Under the pieces are notes generated by a model, which saw nothing but the letters and a program-made list of their open reading frames with translations, did not search any database and was not told where the DNA came from. From the NCBI RefSeq assembly GCF_001719125.1, contig NZ_CP017006.1:1054001-1118000 (forward strand): a stretch of DNA of 64,000 nucleotides, written 5' to 3'. The translations under genes were made by a program, and so were the position numbers. Shown piece by piece: positions 27,236-35,576 of this stretch. How positions within the stretch are numbered: position 1 is the first letter of the stretch; each line of letters starts with the position of its first letter. This DNA is from Sulfolobus sp. A20. Lineage in GTDB: Archaea; Thermoproteota; Thermoprotei_A; Sulfolobales; Sulfolobaceae.

Positions 27236-27625
27236 ATGGCAGAAGGGAAAATTAGTGCAGTAAATTTGTCAGTTAGGTGGATAGGTGCCATATTATCAGC
27301 CTTATGGGCTGGAGTACATCTAGTGCTAACACATGCTGTTTTGCCTAATCCTAATGCTACGATGATATACGATATCTTTTTTGGATTTACTGCCTCACTA
27401 GCCATATTAGCAGCAATAATTATGATAATTGGATTAAGATATGCTTATCCATTAATTACAGCCTTTTATACCATAGATTTGGCACTATTGGCAGAAACCA
27501 GGTTAGGGCCAGCATTATTTGTGGGTAAGAGATTGCCGTTTAATCCTTACGTATATATCTCGCTATACCTAGACATAGTTCTAATTGCTATATCTATATT
27601 GCTGATAGTTATTGATAAAAAATAG
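27236..27625 (+). CDS. four-helix membrane protein of unknown function, next to ctaA
   Basis: The 129-residue protein has four membrane segments (about 13-33, 42-66, 69-85 and 104-126) joined by short loops, with histidines in AGVHLVLTHAV of helix 1. No family signature is recognised. The strong Shine-Dalgarno and the divergent position next to ctaA suggest an abundant membrane protein, perhaps an oxidase accessory subunit, but that is a guess from context. It is not a fragment: start, stop and topology are all regular. Confidence 0.6.
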   Translation: MAEGKISAVNLSVRWIGAILSALWAGVHLVLTHAVLPNPNATMIYDIFFGFTASLAILAAIIMIIGLRYAYPLITAFYTIDLALLAETRLGPALFVGKRLPFNPYVYISLYLDIVLIAISILLIVIDKK

Positions 27626-27644
27626 TAATAATAATAGATAAAAG

Positions 27645-28901
27645 TTAAAGTTTTTCTATTTCCTCCTTCATTATTTTAGTTCCTTTTATTGCTAAATCTT
27701 CCGGAATTATAAGTGGAGGTTCTATTCTAACAACTGATTCTCCAGCGCCTATAGCTAATACTCCTCTTAAAAAGGTATTATAAAGTACTTTTTCTAGTCC
27801 TTCTACATAAGGTTTATTATCCTTTCTAAGCTCAACTCCTATCAATAATCCTAACCCCCTAACCTCATAAACGTATGGTGATCTAGTATCTTTCAACTCC
27901 TCTACTATCTTTTTGCCTAAGCTACTCACGTGGTCCAATAACCTGGGTACCTCATCTAATACTACCTCGGCAGCAGCTAGAGCTAATGGATTACCTCCAA
28001 AAGTATTAGCGTGCGATCCAGCTGGTAAATTCATCACCTCTTTTCTACCTACTACGGCACCTAATGGTATACCACCTCCAATAGCTTTTGCAATACAAAT
28101 CATATCAGGCGTTACGTTAAAGTGTTCGAAAGCGAACATTTTACCGGTTCTACCAATACCAGTTTGAACTTCATCAAGAATTAACAAAATACCATATTTT
28201 TTCAGAATACTATTAAGTTTATAAAAGAAATCATATGGCGGTACGATTACTCCTCCCTCTCCTTGTATTGGTTCAGCAATAAAAGCAGCTATTTCGCTAG
28301 GATCTACGATCTTTTTGAACAGCCAATCCTCTATAAATGATAATAGATTATCAGTACAGTCTTCTTTACATAGAGGATTTCTCTTATCGGGATAGGGAAT
28401 TAAATATGTTGATGATAATAATGGTGAAAACGATTTTCTTTGTACGGATTTACTAGATGTAAATGCTAAGGAACCCATTGTTCTGCCGTGGAATGAATTC
28501 ATAAATCCTATGATCCACTGCCTTCCAGTATTCCCCCTAGCTATTTTTATAGCAGCTTCAACACTTTCTGTACCGCTGTTAGTGTAAAACACCTTTGCAG
28601 GATAAGGCATAAATGAGACCAATTTCTTAGCCACTCTTATAGCTAATTCATAGTAGAAATCAGTTAAACTATAATGGAAAAACTTGTGCATTTGTTGGCT
28701 GACTGCATTAATAATCTTTTCATTTGCATGCCCTAAGGCTAATACTCCTATACCAGCATTAAAATCAATATACTCTTTTCCTTGGACGTCATATACCAAA
28801 GCACCACTTCCACGACTTATGACGAATGGGTACCATCTTTTGAAGGATTGCATTAAATAGTTTTCATCCTCTTTTATGATGCCATTTATTATTTCGTTCA
28901 T
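27645..28901 (-). CDS. class III PLP aminotransferase (GABA/acetylornithine type)
   Basis: Ornithine/GABA-type transaminase of 418 residues. It shows FNAGIGVLALGHANEKI, the phosphate-binding NSGTESVEAAIK, GFMNSFHGRTMGSL, the aspartate of LILDEVQTGIGRTG, and the Schiff-base lysine in CIAKAIGGGIPLGA. The HTNTFGGNP-like segment SHANTFGGNPLA binds the partner subunit's cofactor. Sequence alone does not separate 4-aminobutyrate from acetylornithine or other omega-amino donors; the Sulfolobus arginine/lysine LysJ-type enzyme is usually in a lys cluster, so a catabolic GABA-type role is more likely here. No neighbouring gene clarifies the substrate. Confidence 0.87.
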   Translation of the reverse strand: MNEIINGIIKEDENYLMQSFKRWYPFVISRGSGALVYDVQGKEYIDFNAGIGVLALGHANEKIINAVSQQMHKFFHYSLTDFYYELAIRVAKKLVSFMPYPAKVFYTNSGTESVEAAIKIARGNTGRQWIIGFMNSFHGRTMGSLAFTSSKSVQRKSFSPLLSSTYLIPYPDKRNPLCKEDCTDNLLSFIEDWLFKKIVDPSEIAAFIAEPIQGEGGVIVPPYDFFYKLNSILKKYGILLILDEVQTGIGRTGKMFAFEHFNVTPDMICIAKAIGGGIPLGAVVGRKEVMNLPAGSHANTFGGNPLALAAAEVVLDEVPRLLDHVSSLGKKIVEELKDTRSPYVYEVRGLGLLIGVELRKDNKPYVEGLEKVLYNTFLRGVLAIGAGESVVRIEPPLIIPEDLAIKGTKIMKEEIEKL

Positions 28902-29042
28902 AGTTTAATTTTCGAACATAACATATAAGAGTTTTTCCATTAATTTGTAAAAGACATACGTCAGAAGAATAAAGATCGAAAATTTAAAAATAACATAATT
29001 AGATATTAAAAACTATTAATTTAACCTATATGAAAAACAATG

Positions 29043-29052
29043 TTTTATATCA
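29043..29052 (+). promoter_or_regulatory. TATA box of the ThDP-enzyme operon
   Basis: TTTTATATCA is centred about 24-26 nt before the ATG at 29071, which predicts a leaderless mRNA for the two-gene unit. Confidence 0.45.
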
Positions 29053-29070
29053 GAAAGGCAATTAGGTTAT

Positions 29071-30681
29071 ATGAATGGTGGTAAAGCTTTCTTATCTTTA
29101 TTGAAAGAATTTAAAGTAGATAGAATATTTTTAGTCTCTGGAACCGATTATCCTGCATTTATTGAAGCCAAAGTTGAAGACCCAAACTTGCCGGAATTAG
29201 AAGTTGTCCCTCATGAGATCACTGCAGTTTCAGCTGCTATAGGTTATTCCTTAGGGGGAAAGATAGGCGTAGTTGGAGTTCATACCACGCCAGGAACTGC
29301 AAATGCATTAGGAGGAATAATGAACGCTTATACCTCCAGAATCCCTCTCCTAGTTATAGCTGGAAGAAGTCCGTACTTGGAGAAGGGTAATACCGCAAGC
29401 AGAAATTTAAGGATACACTGGACTCAAGAAGCTAGAGATCAAGGGGAGATAGTTAGGCAGTACGTTAAATATGATTTTGAGGTGAGAAGAGTAGAGCAAA
29501 TACCAATAGTAGTTTCTAGGGCTTTTCAGATAATGCTTAGTGAACCTAGAGGTCCAGTTTATCTCGTAGTCCCAAGGGAAGTAAGTGTTGATGAGATAAA
29601 GGAAATTAAGAAGATCCCTATGGACTATTATGAACCAGCTCCGCCAGCAGATAAATTAAATAAAGCTAAGGAGATGTTGGAAAAAGCAGAAAATCCGGTA
29701 ATAGTAACTTGGAGGGCAGGTAGAAGAAAAAGCTGGTTCGAATCACTTAAGAGATTCGCTGAAAAATATAACATTCCTATCTTGAATTACGTCGGTGAGG
29801 TATTAAATTATCCGTCTAACGGGGCCATGGCTTTAGATAAGTTTGACTTAAAGAGGGCAGATTTACTCCTCGTTATTGAGGCAGAAGTGCCATACTTTCC
29901 TAAAAAACTTGATCTTGACATACCTATTATTAAAGTAGACGTCGAGCCTTCATATTCCTATATTCCTTATTATGGATTTAGATGTGATCTTTGTATTCAG
30001 TCTACGCCAGATAACTTCTTGGACTATATTTCTCTTAGGCCTAAGAATGCTGAGGTGATTAAGGAATTAAAAGCAAAGCAGGATGAGGAAAAGAGAAGAT
30101 TGATTGAAAGCTTAATGGATAGAAAGCCAATACATCCTAAATATTTATCTCATGAAATTGGTGAGATCGCGCATGAATATGATTTAGCTATCTTTAATGA
30201 ATACCAATTTGATCCCAGATATGCCAGATTAAATGAATTCGGCTCTTATTTCGCCGACTTATCAATAGGGTATCTAGGTTTCTCTTTAGGAGCAGCTGTA
30301 GGTTATAAGATGGCAACTAATAAAGATGTAATAGTTACTACTGGGGATGGTTCTTTCATTTTTGGAGTTCCTGAGGCGTTTTATTACATTGGATATAGAT
30401 ATCCAGTCATGGTAGTAATTTATGATAATGCTGGCTGGTTAGCCTCTGCTGAAGCTGTAAATGAGGTCTTCCCAGAAGGATTAGCAAGGATTAAGAAATA
30501 CTATCCTGGAGCTGACTTCAGTAGATTTGAAATTGGCAAAACTGTTGAAGCTTTTCACGGGTATTATGAATTAGTGGAGGAGCCATCAGAGATTAAACCA
30601 GCCTTGTTAAGAGGGTTAGACAAGTTAAGAAGAGAGAATAAAATAGTTGTGATCCAAGTTATTGTGGATAAGGTGAGATAA
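29071..30681 (+). CDS. thiamine-diphosphate-dependent enzyme (acetolactate synthase-like fold)
   Basis: Three-domain ThDP enzyme of 536 residues: PYR domain with the activating E49 in VVPHEITAV, a central domain (about 185-320) and a PP domain with TTGDGSFIFGVPEAFYY and the metal-binding aspartate-asparagine pair in IYDNAGWL. The family includes acetolactate synthases, benzoylformate decarboxylase and 2-hydroxyacyl-CoA lyase. The FAD-binding features of true acetolactate synthase are not evident and no regulatory subunit is near, so a decarboxylase/lyase is as likely. It is followed without a gap by an aldo/keto reductase, which could reduce its aldehyde or ketone product. Confidence 0.83.
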   Translation: MNGGKAFLSLLKEFKVDRIFLVSGTDYPAFIEAKVEDPNLPELEVVPHEITAVSAAIGYSLGGKIGVVGVHTTPGTANALGGIMNAYTSRIPLLVIAGRSPYLEKGNTASRNLRIHWTQEARDQGEIVRQYVKYDFEVRRVEQIPIVVSRAFQIMLSEPRGPVYLVVPREVSVDEIKEIKKIPMDYYEPAPPADKLNKAKEMLEKAENPVIVTWRAGRRKSWFESLKRFAEKYNIPILNYVGEVLNYPSNGAMALDKFDLKRADLLLVIEAEVPYFPKKLDLDIPIIKVDVEPSYSYIPYYGFRCDLCIQSTPDNFLDYISLRPKNAEVIKELKAKQDEEKRRLIESLMDRKPIHPKYLSHEIGEIAHEYDLAIFNEYQFDPRYARLNEFGSYFADLSIGYLGFSLGAAVGYKMATNKDVIVTTGDGSFIFGVPEAFYYIGYRYPVMVVIYDNAGWLASAEAVNEVFPEGLARIKKYYPGADFSRFEIGKTVEAFHGYYELVEEPSEIKPALLRGLDKLRRENKIVVIQVIVDKVR

Positions 30682-31479
30682 TTGAAAATATGCGAAAAGG
30701 AAGTTTCACAGATAGGTTTTGGTACTTGGAAGTTGGGGGGAGGCTTTTGGTCGCCAGATTACTCCAGAGATAAGGAGAGTGTAGAGGTAATAGAGTACGC
30801 AATTAGTAGAGGTATAAATTTGATAGATACTGCAGAAATGTATGGTGGAGGTCACGCAGAAGAACTAGTAGGAGAGGCTATCAAGCGATTTAATAGGGAC
30901 GATTTAATAATTGTCACAAAGGTCTGGCCTAATCATTTGATGTATGAGGATGTTATAAAGTCGGCAAAGAACAGTTTAAGGAGATTAAACAGTAAATATA
31001 TAGACTTATATTTAATTCATTGGCCAAATTCCTCGGTTCCCCTTGAGGAGACTATAAGGGCTATGGAGAAATTAATCGATGATGGTATAGTTAGATGCAT
31101 AGGAGTTAGTAATTTTGACGTTAATTTACTTCAACAAGCTATACATTTAACTAAAAAATACGAGATAGTGGCCAACGAGATAGAATATAACGTTAATAAT
31201 AAAAGTGCTGAAAAAGATGTTATACCATTTTGCGAGAAAAATAATATAAAAGTTATAGCCTACTCGCCCTTGGCTAGAGGAAGTGTTAAGGATAATGAGA
31301 TTTTAGAAGAGATTGGCAAAAAATATGGCAAGACACCTGTTCAAGTTGCCTTAAATTACGTTAAAAGACGTTCAATTCCTATACCTAAAGCATCTAGCAA
31401 GAAACATGTAGATGAAATACTAGGTTCTATGGGTTGGGATTTAAGTGAAGAAGATTATGAGAGAATTAAGAATCTTTGA
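30682..31479 (+). CDS. aldo/keto reductase
   Basis: Compact (beta/alpha)8 AKR of 265 residues with the catalytic tetrad D49, Y54 (IDTAEMYG), K80 (VTKVWPNH) and H113 (LIHWP). The cofactor-binding end IPIPKASSKKHVDE carries the Lys-Ala-Ser pattern that favours NADPH. The TTG start immediately follows the TAA stop of the ThDP-enzyme gene, so translation must be coupled or re-initiated there. The probable role is to reduce a carbonyl made by the upstream enzyme; the substrate is unknown. Confidence 0.9.
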   Translation: MKICEKEVSQIGFGTWKLGGGFWSPDYSRDKESVEVIEYAISRGINLIDTAEMYGGGHAEELVGEAIKRFNRDDLIIVTKVWPNHLMYEDVIKSAKNSLRRLNSKYIDLYLIHWPNSSVPLEETIRAMEKLIDDGIVRCIGVSNFDVNLLQQAIHLTKKYEIVANEIEYNVNNKSAEKDVIPFCEKNNIKVIAYSPLARGSVKDNEILEEIGKKYGKTPVQVALNYVKRRSIPIPKASSKKHVDEILGSMGWDLSEEDYERIKNL

Positions 31480-31548
31480 CTTATATAGTTAAAAATATTG
31501 CAATATTGAATTTATTTAATCATAAATTAATTTTTGTATAGATCTGAT

Positions 31549-31576
31549 ACTTAAATAATACCTTATACAAGGTATT
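31549..31576 (+). promoter_or_regulatory. promoter with perfect 8+8 bp palindromic operator
   Basis: A TATA-like ACTTAAATAATA (31549-31560) is centred about 26 nt before the GTG at 31580. Overlapping its end and filling the space to the start codon is AATACCTT-ATAC-AAGGTATT (31557-31576), whose two 8-bp arms are exactly complementary. A dimeric repressor bound here would block polymerase loading at the start site. I see no second copy elsewhere in the window. Confidence 0.6.
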
Positions 31577-31579
31577 ACT

Positions 31580-32788
31580 GTGATACAAGACAAATTAAGA
31601 CAAGTTTATGGCTTAGATAAATATGGTAGCAAGATACCTGAATGGACAGAGGATTTGAAATATGAATTTGTAAAAGAAGTTATAGGTAATAAGATATATG
31701 AAGCCAGAGAATGGATAAATAATATGAATAAAATATTAGAAGAATTGAAAGATAAAGTGAATGTGAAAGGTTGGATATTTAGTAGAGAAATGACCAGCTT
31801 TATAAAAGACCCTTATAGGCATTTAGTCAAAAAACTGTTTATTTATTTCCATGATTTATTAAGGGGGAGGATTACAGTCGAAGAATTCATCACTAAGGGT
31901 AAACAAGCTATAAATAGTTCATTCAGTTCCAACATGAGGTCTATATATCAAATATGGGGATTCTCGTCAATAATACTTCTTTTAGGGGATTATGGATTCA
32001 ACGTCGTATATCCCGAACATAAATATCTGAACTTTGACAGAAGCGGAAAGCAAAAGCTAGGGATAATTCCCCCTAATGTCGTGTTACAAAGATTGTCGAG
32101 TGCATTTAGCTTCTTTCTTGAAGCTCCTAGACCAATAGCTTGGGAAGATGGTTCTGATCTGGAAAGAGTGTGGAGACTGTACTCTACCTTGCGACCAGAT
32201 ATGATGATATATAGGGGATTTCAAATAGACATATTAGATTTAGAGAACTCAGATATTCCTATTAAGAGACCCTCATATATTCTAGAATTCAAGGAACTAG
32301 ATAATTGGTGGAAAAGGTGGAGGTATTTAAAAGAATATAAGCCGTTATCCGGCAATGAGTGGAGAGCTAGATGGATAAAGGGACTCTATAATGGATTGGT
32401 TGAGGTCCTAAATAAGTTACCGGAAGATTTGCCAGATTTTAAGGACAGCAAAAGTAAGAGAATAAGGGAGTATGAAATTATTTACCTATATAATAATATT
32501 TATAAACCAAAGGATAAGGGAGTGCTAGCAAGTAGAGTGACAGTGAGCGAAGAGATAAAGACTAAGATAAATAACGAGATCATGGTTATTGATAATATAG
32601 CCTTTAATTACAATAAGTTTGAAGATCTGGTAGACGATATGTTAAGGGGTAATGTTGTAGGTAAAGGCGAAGTCGATGTTACAAGACTAGCGTACAAGTT
32701 TGCGTTGGAAAGAAAAGACGAATTTTTGAAATGGTTAAAAAACCAAGGGATAGATAATATTGACCTTTCGAACGATTTTAACTATTAA
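31580..32788 (+). CDS. putative PD-(D/E)XK-fold protein, uncharacterised
   Basis: No named family is recognised for the whole 402-residue protein. The middle has the build of PD-(D/E)XK nucleases of the McrC/DUF2357 kind: a helix MRSIYQIWGFSSIILLLGDYG (119-139) resembling their YExW helix, then RPDMMIY (206-212, with D207) and YILEFKELDNW (233-243), an ExK motif with E236 and K238. These supply the Asp, Glu and Lys expected at such an active site. The N-terminal 110 residues are helical and charged; the C terminus (300-402) is unassigned. It begins with GTG behind a palindromic operator and lies upstream of a TPR/kinase gene with its own promoter. Nuclease activity is inferred. Confidence 0.6.
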   Translation: MIQDKLRQVYGLDKYGSKIPEWTEDLKYEFVKEVIGNKIYEAREWINNMNKILEELKDKVNVKGWIFSREMTSFIKDPYRHLVKKLFIYFHDLLRGRITVEEFITKGKQAINSSFSSNMRSIYQIWGFSSIILLLGDYGFNVVYPEHKYLNFDRSGKQKLGIIPPNVVLQRLSSAFSFFLEAPRPIAWEDGSDLERVWRLYSTLRPDMMIYRGFQIDILDLENSDIPIKRPSYILEFKELDNWWKRWRYLKEYKPLSGNEWRARWIKGLYNGLVEVLNKLPEDLPDFKDSKSKRIREYEIIYLYNNIYKPKDKGVLASRVTVSEEIKTKINNEIMVIDNIAFNYNKFEDLVDDMLRGNVVGKGEVDVTRLAYKFALERKDEFLKWLKNQGIDNIDLSNDFNY

Positions 32789-32818
32789 AAAGCGGGCTCA
32801 GTATTACTAGATTATGCC

Positions 32819-32830
32819 TTTAAAACATAT
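32819..32830 (+). promoter_or_regulatory. TATA box of the soluble protein kinase gene
   Basis: TTTAAAACATAT is centred about 27 nt before the GTG at 32852, so the kinase can be transcribed independently of the upstream palindrome-controlled gene and would be leaderless. Confidence 0.45.
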
Positions 32831-32851
32831 ATGACAATGAACTAACTTAAT

Positions 32852-34861
32852 GTGCAATTAGTATTACAGATAAATGATGATAGATATTTAATTATCGACG
32901 ATCTAGTGAGAACCTTTGATGGGAAGATAAAAACTAAGGAAAGTGTTATAGGTTATAGGATTGTATATGACGCAGGTAAAGTAAAGATACTAAATGATTT
33001 CAAAGTGTATAAGATAACTGACGATACATTGCTTCAAAATGCTATTCTAAGAAAAAACGTAGAAAAATTGGGTATTTATATATTTGAGAGTGGAAACGAT
33101 GTGTACGTTTACTTCGGAAATATAAGAAATCCAAAGTATGATTCTCCATATATTATTCTTTATGGGAGACCAATTTTCCTAGGATCAAAAAATGAACTTA
33201 TTGATGCAGTAAGAGAAGATTTTAGAATAGCCCTTTATAGCCTTGAGAATTTTAAGAACGATATAAATGTGATCAATCATGCTATCGTTTCCCTTGTGAA
33301 GTCTGATAAATGTAATGAAGCAATTAAATATTTTAGGGAATATAAGATTTCTGATCCGGAAGTTTCGTTAGCTGTAGCCCAATGTATGGAAAAACTAGGG
33401 TATGATTTAGAGGCTTTAAAAATCTATTCTTTCTTTTCCGAGGAGAAGTATAGAGAGTTAGAAAGTAAGATTAGGGAAAAGATTAACAAAATAATAGATG
33501 AGTATAGAAAAGAAAACAATCTAAAACTTTTATTAGAAGCTGTTAAGATGTTACCGACTTACGATGCTCCATTAATTGAACTAGGATGGTATTATGCAAA
33601 TAAGAGAAAGTTTAGTGAAGCTATAAGGTATTTTGACGAAGCAGTTAAGAGAGTTCCTTCGTTAAACAACATGCTAATGTATGCTTGGGCTTTAATAGAG
33701 AACCAAGAATATAAGAAAGCGTTAGAGGTTATCGAGAAAGCTGAGAAGGTTAAGAGAAATGCTGGTTTAGCTTATATAAAAGGCTTAGCATTTGAGGGTC
33801 TTAACGCTCCTTCTCAAGCCGAAAAAGAATTTCTCTTTGCGTGCAGAGAGGGAATAATTGACGCGTGCATGAAAATAAGAGCTTATAGATTATTCGTACC
33901 AGAGCCATTCGATCCGTCAGTTTGGTTGGGCTACGTTATGTATGGTTATGAGGTTAAGCAAGTGATTGGAAACGGAGGAATGGGGTATGTCCTACTAGTT
34001 GAAAGAAACGGTAGAAAGTACGCTATGAAGGTCATGAAGAAGGATTACACGTTCATCGAGATGTTATATGAGGTTGCTAAAATGCAAGAAATCTCTAAAA
34101 GATCGGAGTATCTAGTAAAAGTCTTTGCTAGCTTCTTGGACGAGAATTGGACAGATTATTTCAGTTCGCCTCCTGCAATAGTTATGGAGTATATGGAAGG
34201 TGGGGATTTAAGATCAATATTGGTTGATCCAGAGTACTCGGCATTGAGACACTCTATTAAATGGCCTCAAGTCGTAGCGTACATTTTTTCAAAAGTTGCA
34301 AAGGGAGTAATGGAAATACATAAGGAGGGATACGTTCATTGTGACATAAAACCATCAAATATACTGTTTAACAAGAAGCTACCTAGATATGGAGAGGATG
34401 CATTAAACTCTTTGATCAACTCTGAGGTAATTCCAAAACTATCTGATCTCGGTTCTTCGGTTAAGATAGGTACTCCTGTCATGCATTATACACCTTATTA
34501 TGCCCATCCATTGCAGAGATTTGGAAATAAAGCTGAAGTCATGTTTGACGTTTATTCCTTTGTCGTTTCTCTTTATGTGACCTTGACAAATAACTTTCCT
34601 TTTCCAGAATGGTTAGAAAATGAAATTGAGGAAGCCGTCAGAAATAAGGAAATTAGAGGATCTGTTCTAGATGATTTCCACAACGCCTCTCCAAGGTTAG
34701 ATTACGTTCCTTTAGAATTTAGGGATATTATAGTTAGTGGTTTAAGAGGAGATATCTCAATGTTAGAGATAAATAAAAGATTAGAAGAAATTCTGGTTGA
34801 AGAATATAACATAGACATAAATAATTTGAAGCAAGAAACAGAAAAGCTTATAAATGTTTAA
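32852..34861 (+). CDS. eukaryote-like (Hanks-type) Ser/Thr protein kinase with N-terminal TPR-like repeats
   Basis: Soluble 669-residue kinase. Residues 1-130 are a strand-rich domain I cannot name. Residues about 140-345 are helical repeats of TPR type (NAIKYFREY; KRKFSEAIRYFDEAVKRVP; YKKALEVIEKAEKV). The kinase domain spans about 365-640: glycine loop IGNGGMGYV (372-380), K393 in YAMKVMK, catalytic loop HCDIKPSN (496-503, with HCD instead of HRD), DLG (532-534) in place of DFG, and FDVYSF. All catalytic residues are present, so it should be active. HCD/DLG also occur in the membrane kinase at 60014, marking one archaeal subfamily. The TPR part probably recruits substrates. Confidence 0.88.
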   Translation: MQLVLQINDDRYLIIDDLVRTFDGKIKTKESVIGYRIVYDAGKVKILNDFKVYKITDDTLLQNAILRKNVEKLGIYIFESGNDVYVYFGNIRNPKYDSPYIILYGRPIFLGSKNELIDAVREDFRIALYSLENFKNDINVINHAIVSLVKSDKCNEAIKYFREYKISDPEVSLAVAQCMEKLGYDLEALKIYSFFSEEKYRELESKIREKINKIIDEYRKENNLKLLLEAVKMLPTYDAPLIELGWYYANKRKFSEAIRYFDEAVKRVPSLNNMLMYAWALIENQEYKKALEVIEKAEKVKRNAGLAYIKGLAFEGLNAPSQAEKEFLFACREGIIDACMKIRAYRLFVPEPFDPSVWLGYVMYGYEVKQVIGNGGMGYVLLVERNGRKYAMKVMKKDYTFIEMLYEVAKMQEISKRSEYLVKVFASFLDENWTDYFSSPPAIVMEYMEGGDLRSILVDPEYSALRHSIKWPQVVAYIFSKVAKGVMEIHKEGYVHCDIKPSNILFNKKLPRYGEDALNSLINSEVIPKLSDLGSSVKIGTPVMHYTPYYAHPLQRFGNKAEVMFDVYSFVVSLYVTLTNNFPFPEWLENEIEEAVRNKEIRGSVLDDFHNASPRLDYVPLEFRDIIVSGLRGDISMLEINKRLEEILVEEYNIDINNLKQETEKLINV

Positions 34862-34890
34862 CAACAGTTATATAAAATAAAAGGCAAAAA

Positions 34891-34897
34891 AGGTGAG
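34891..34897 (+). promoter_or_regulatory. Shine-Dalgarno AGGTGAG deciding the start of the small Cys/His protein
   Basis: AGGTGAG lies 4-5 nt before the ATG at 34902. An in-frame GTG inside it (34893) could also be read as a start but would overlap the ribosome site, so the ATG is preferred. Confidence 0.55.
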
Positions 34898-34901
34898 ATA
34901 T

Positions 34902-35093
34902 ATGAGTGGTACAGAGACCTTCAAGAAAGTTTTCGAGGGATTAGCGTACACGATAATAGAGGACGATGAGGCAACTATTGTTTTTTTAGAAGGTAAGCCT
35001 ATTCAAGTAAGCTGTATAGAGCATGGAAATCATGAACTCTTTGACTTAAATTGTGCACATGCGGAAAAGCTATTGAAAAAGATTTTTTCCTAA
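34902..35093 (+). CDS. small Cys/His-rich protein, unknown function
   Basis: A 63-residue protein chosen to start at the ATG behind a good Shine-Dalgarno. Strands dominate the first half ([20 protein letters not shown]), followed by a cluster C38, H41, H44, C51, H53 in [19 protein letters not shown] that could bind zinc or another metal. It follows the kinase gene by about 40 bp on the same strand and uses Shine-Dalgarno-led translation, which fits an internal gene of the kinase transcript. It might be a kinase partner or substrate; nothing in the sequence proves that. Confidence 0.55.
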   Translation: MSGTETFKKVFEGLAYTIIEDDEATIVFLEGKPIQVSCIEHGNHELFDLNCAHAEKLLKKIFS

Positions 35094-35470
35094 GTCTTTT
35101 GAGCTATTAAAGCAATTTCTATTAATGCATCCCTAGGTAATCTTGAAACTTCCACGGTTACCCTAGCTGGCGGTTTTTCTGTAAAATATTTTGAATATAT
35201 ATCGTTAAACTTACTAAAGTCTTTCATATCTTTTAAAAATACGAAAGTCATGACAACGTCATTTAAGGTATAACCAGATTTTTCTAACACTGACTTAATG
35301 TTTTCCAATACACGAGTAGTTTGTTCCTCTATATTCTTTCCTACTATCTCATTAGTTTTTGGGTCGATTGGTATTTGACCGGATATATAAAGTGTATCCC
35401 CAACTTTAACTGCTTGTGAATAAGGACCTATTGGTTTAGGAGCTTTTTCAGAATATATAACCTCTTTCAT
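35090..35470 (-). CDS. ridA: RidA family enamine/imine deaminase
   Basis: The 126-residue protein has the full YjgF/YER057c/UK114 signature: [23 protein letters not shown]-type start, [26 protein letters not shown], and [20 protein letters not shown] with the active-site R103. RidA trimers hydrolyse reactive 2-aminoacrylate and related enamines formed by PLP enzymes. In a window rich in PLP transaminases such a scavenger is expected. It overlaps the small Cys/His gene stop by 4 bp in convergent orientation. Confidence 0.93.
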   Translation of the reverse strand: MKEVIYSEKAPKPIGPYSQAVKVGDTLYISGQIPIDPKTNEIVGKNIEEQTTRVLENIKSVLEKSGYTLNDVVMTFVFLKDMKDFSKFNDIYSKYFTEKPPARVTVEVSRLPRDALIEIALIAQKT

Positions 35471-35576
35471 AGCGGGTTAGTATAATAAGTTAAAGTATTT
35501 ATGTATATTCTTATTTGTCGCAACATAATCTTCTGCATCTTATTAATTTTTATGATTTGAAATATTATATTTAAGG

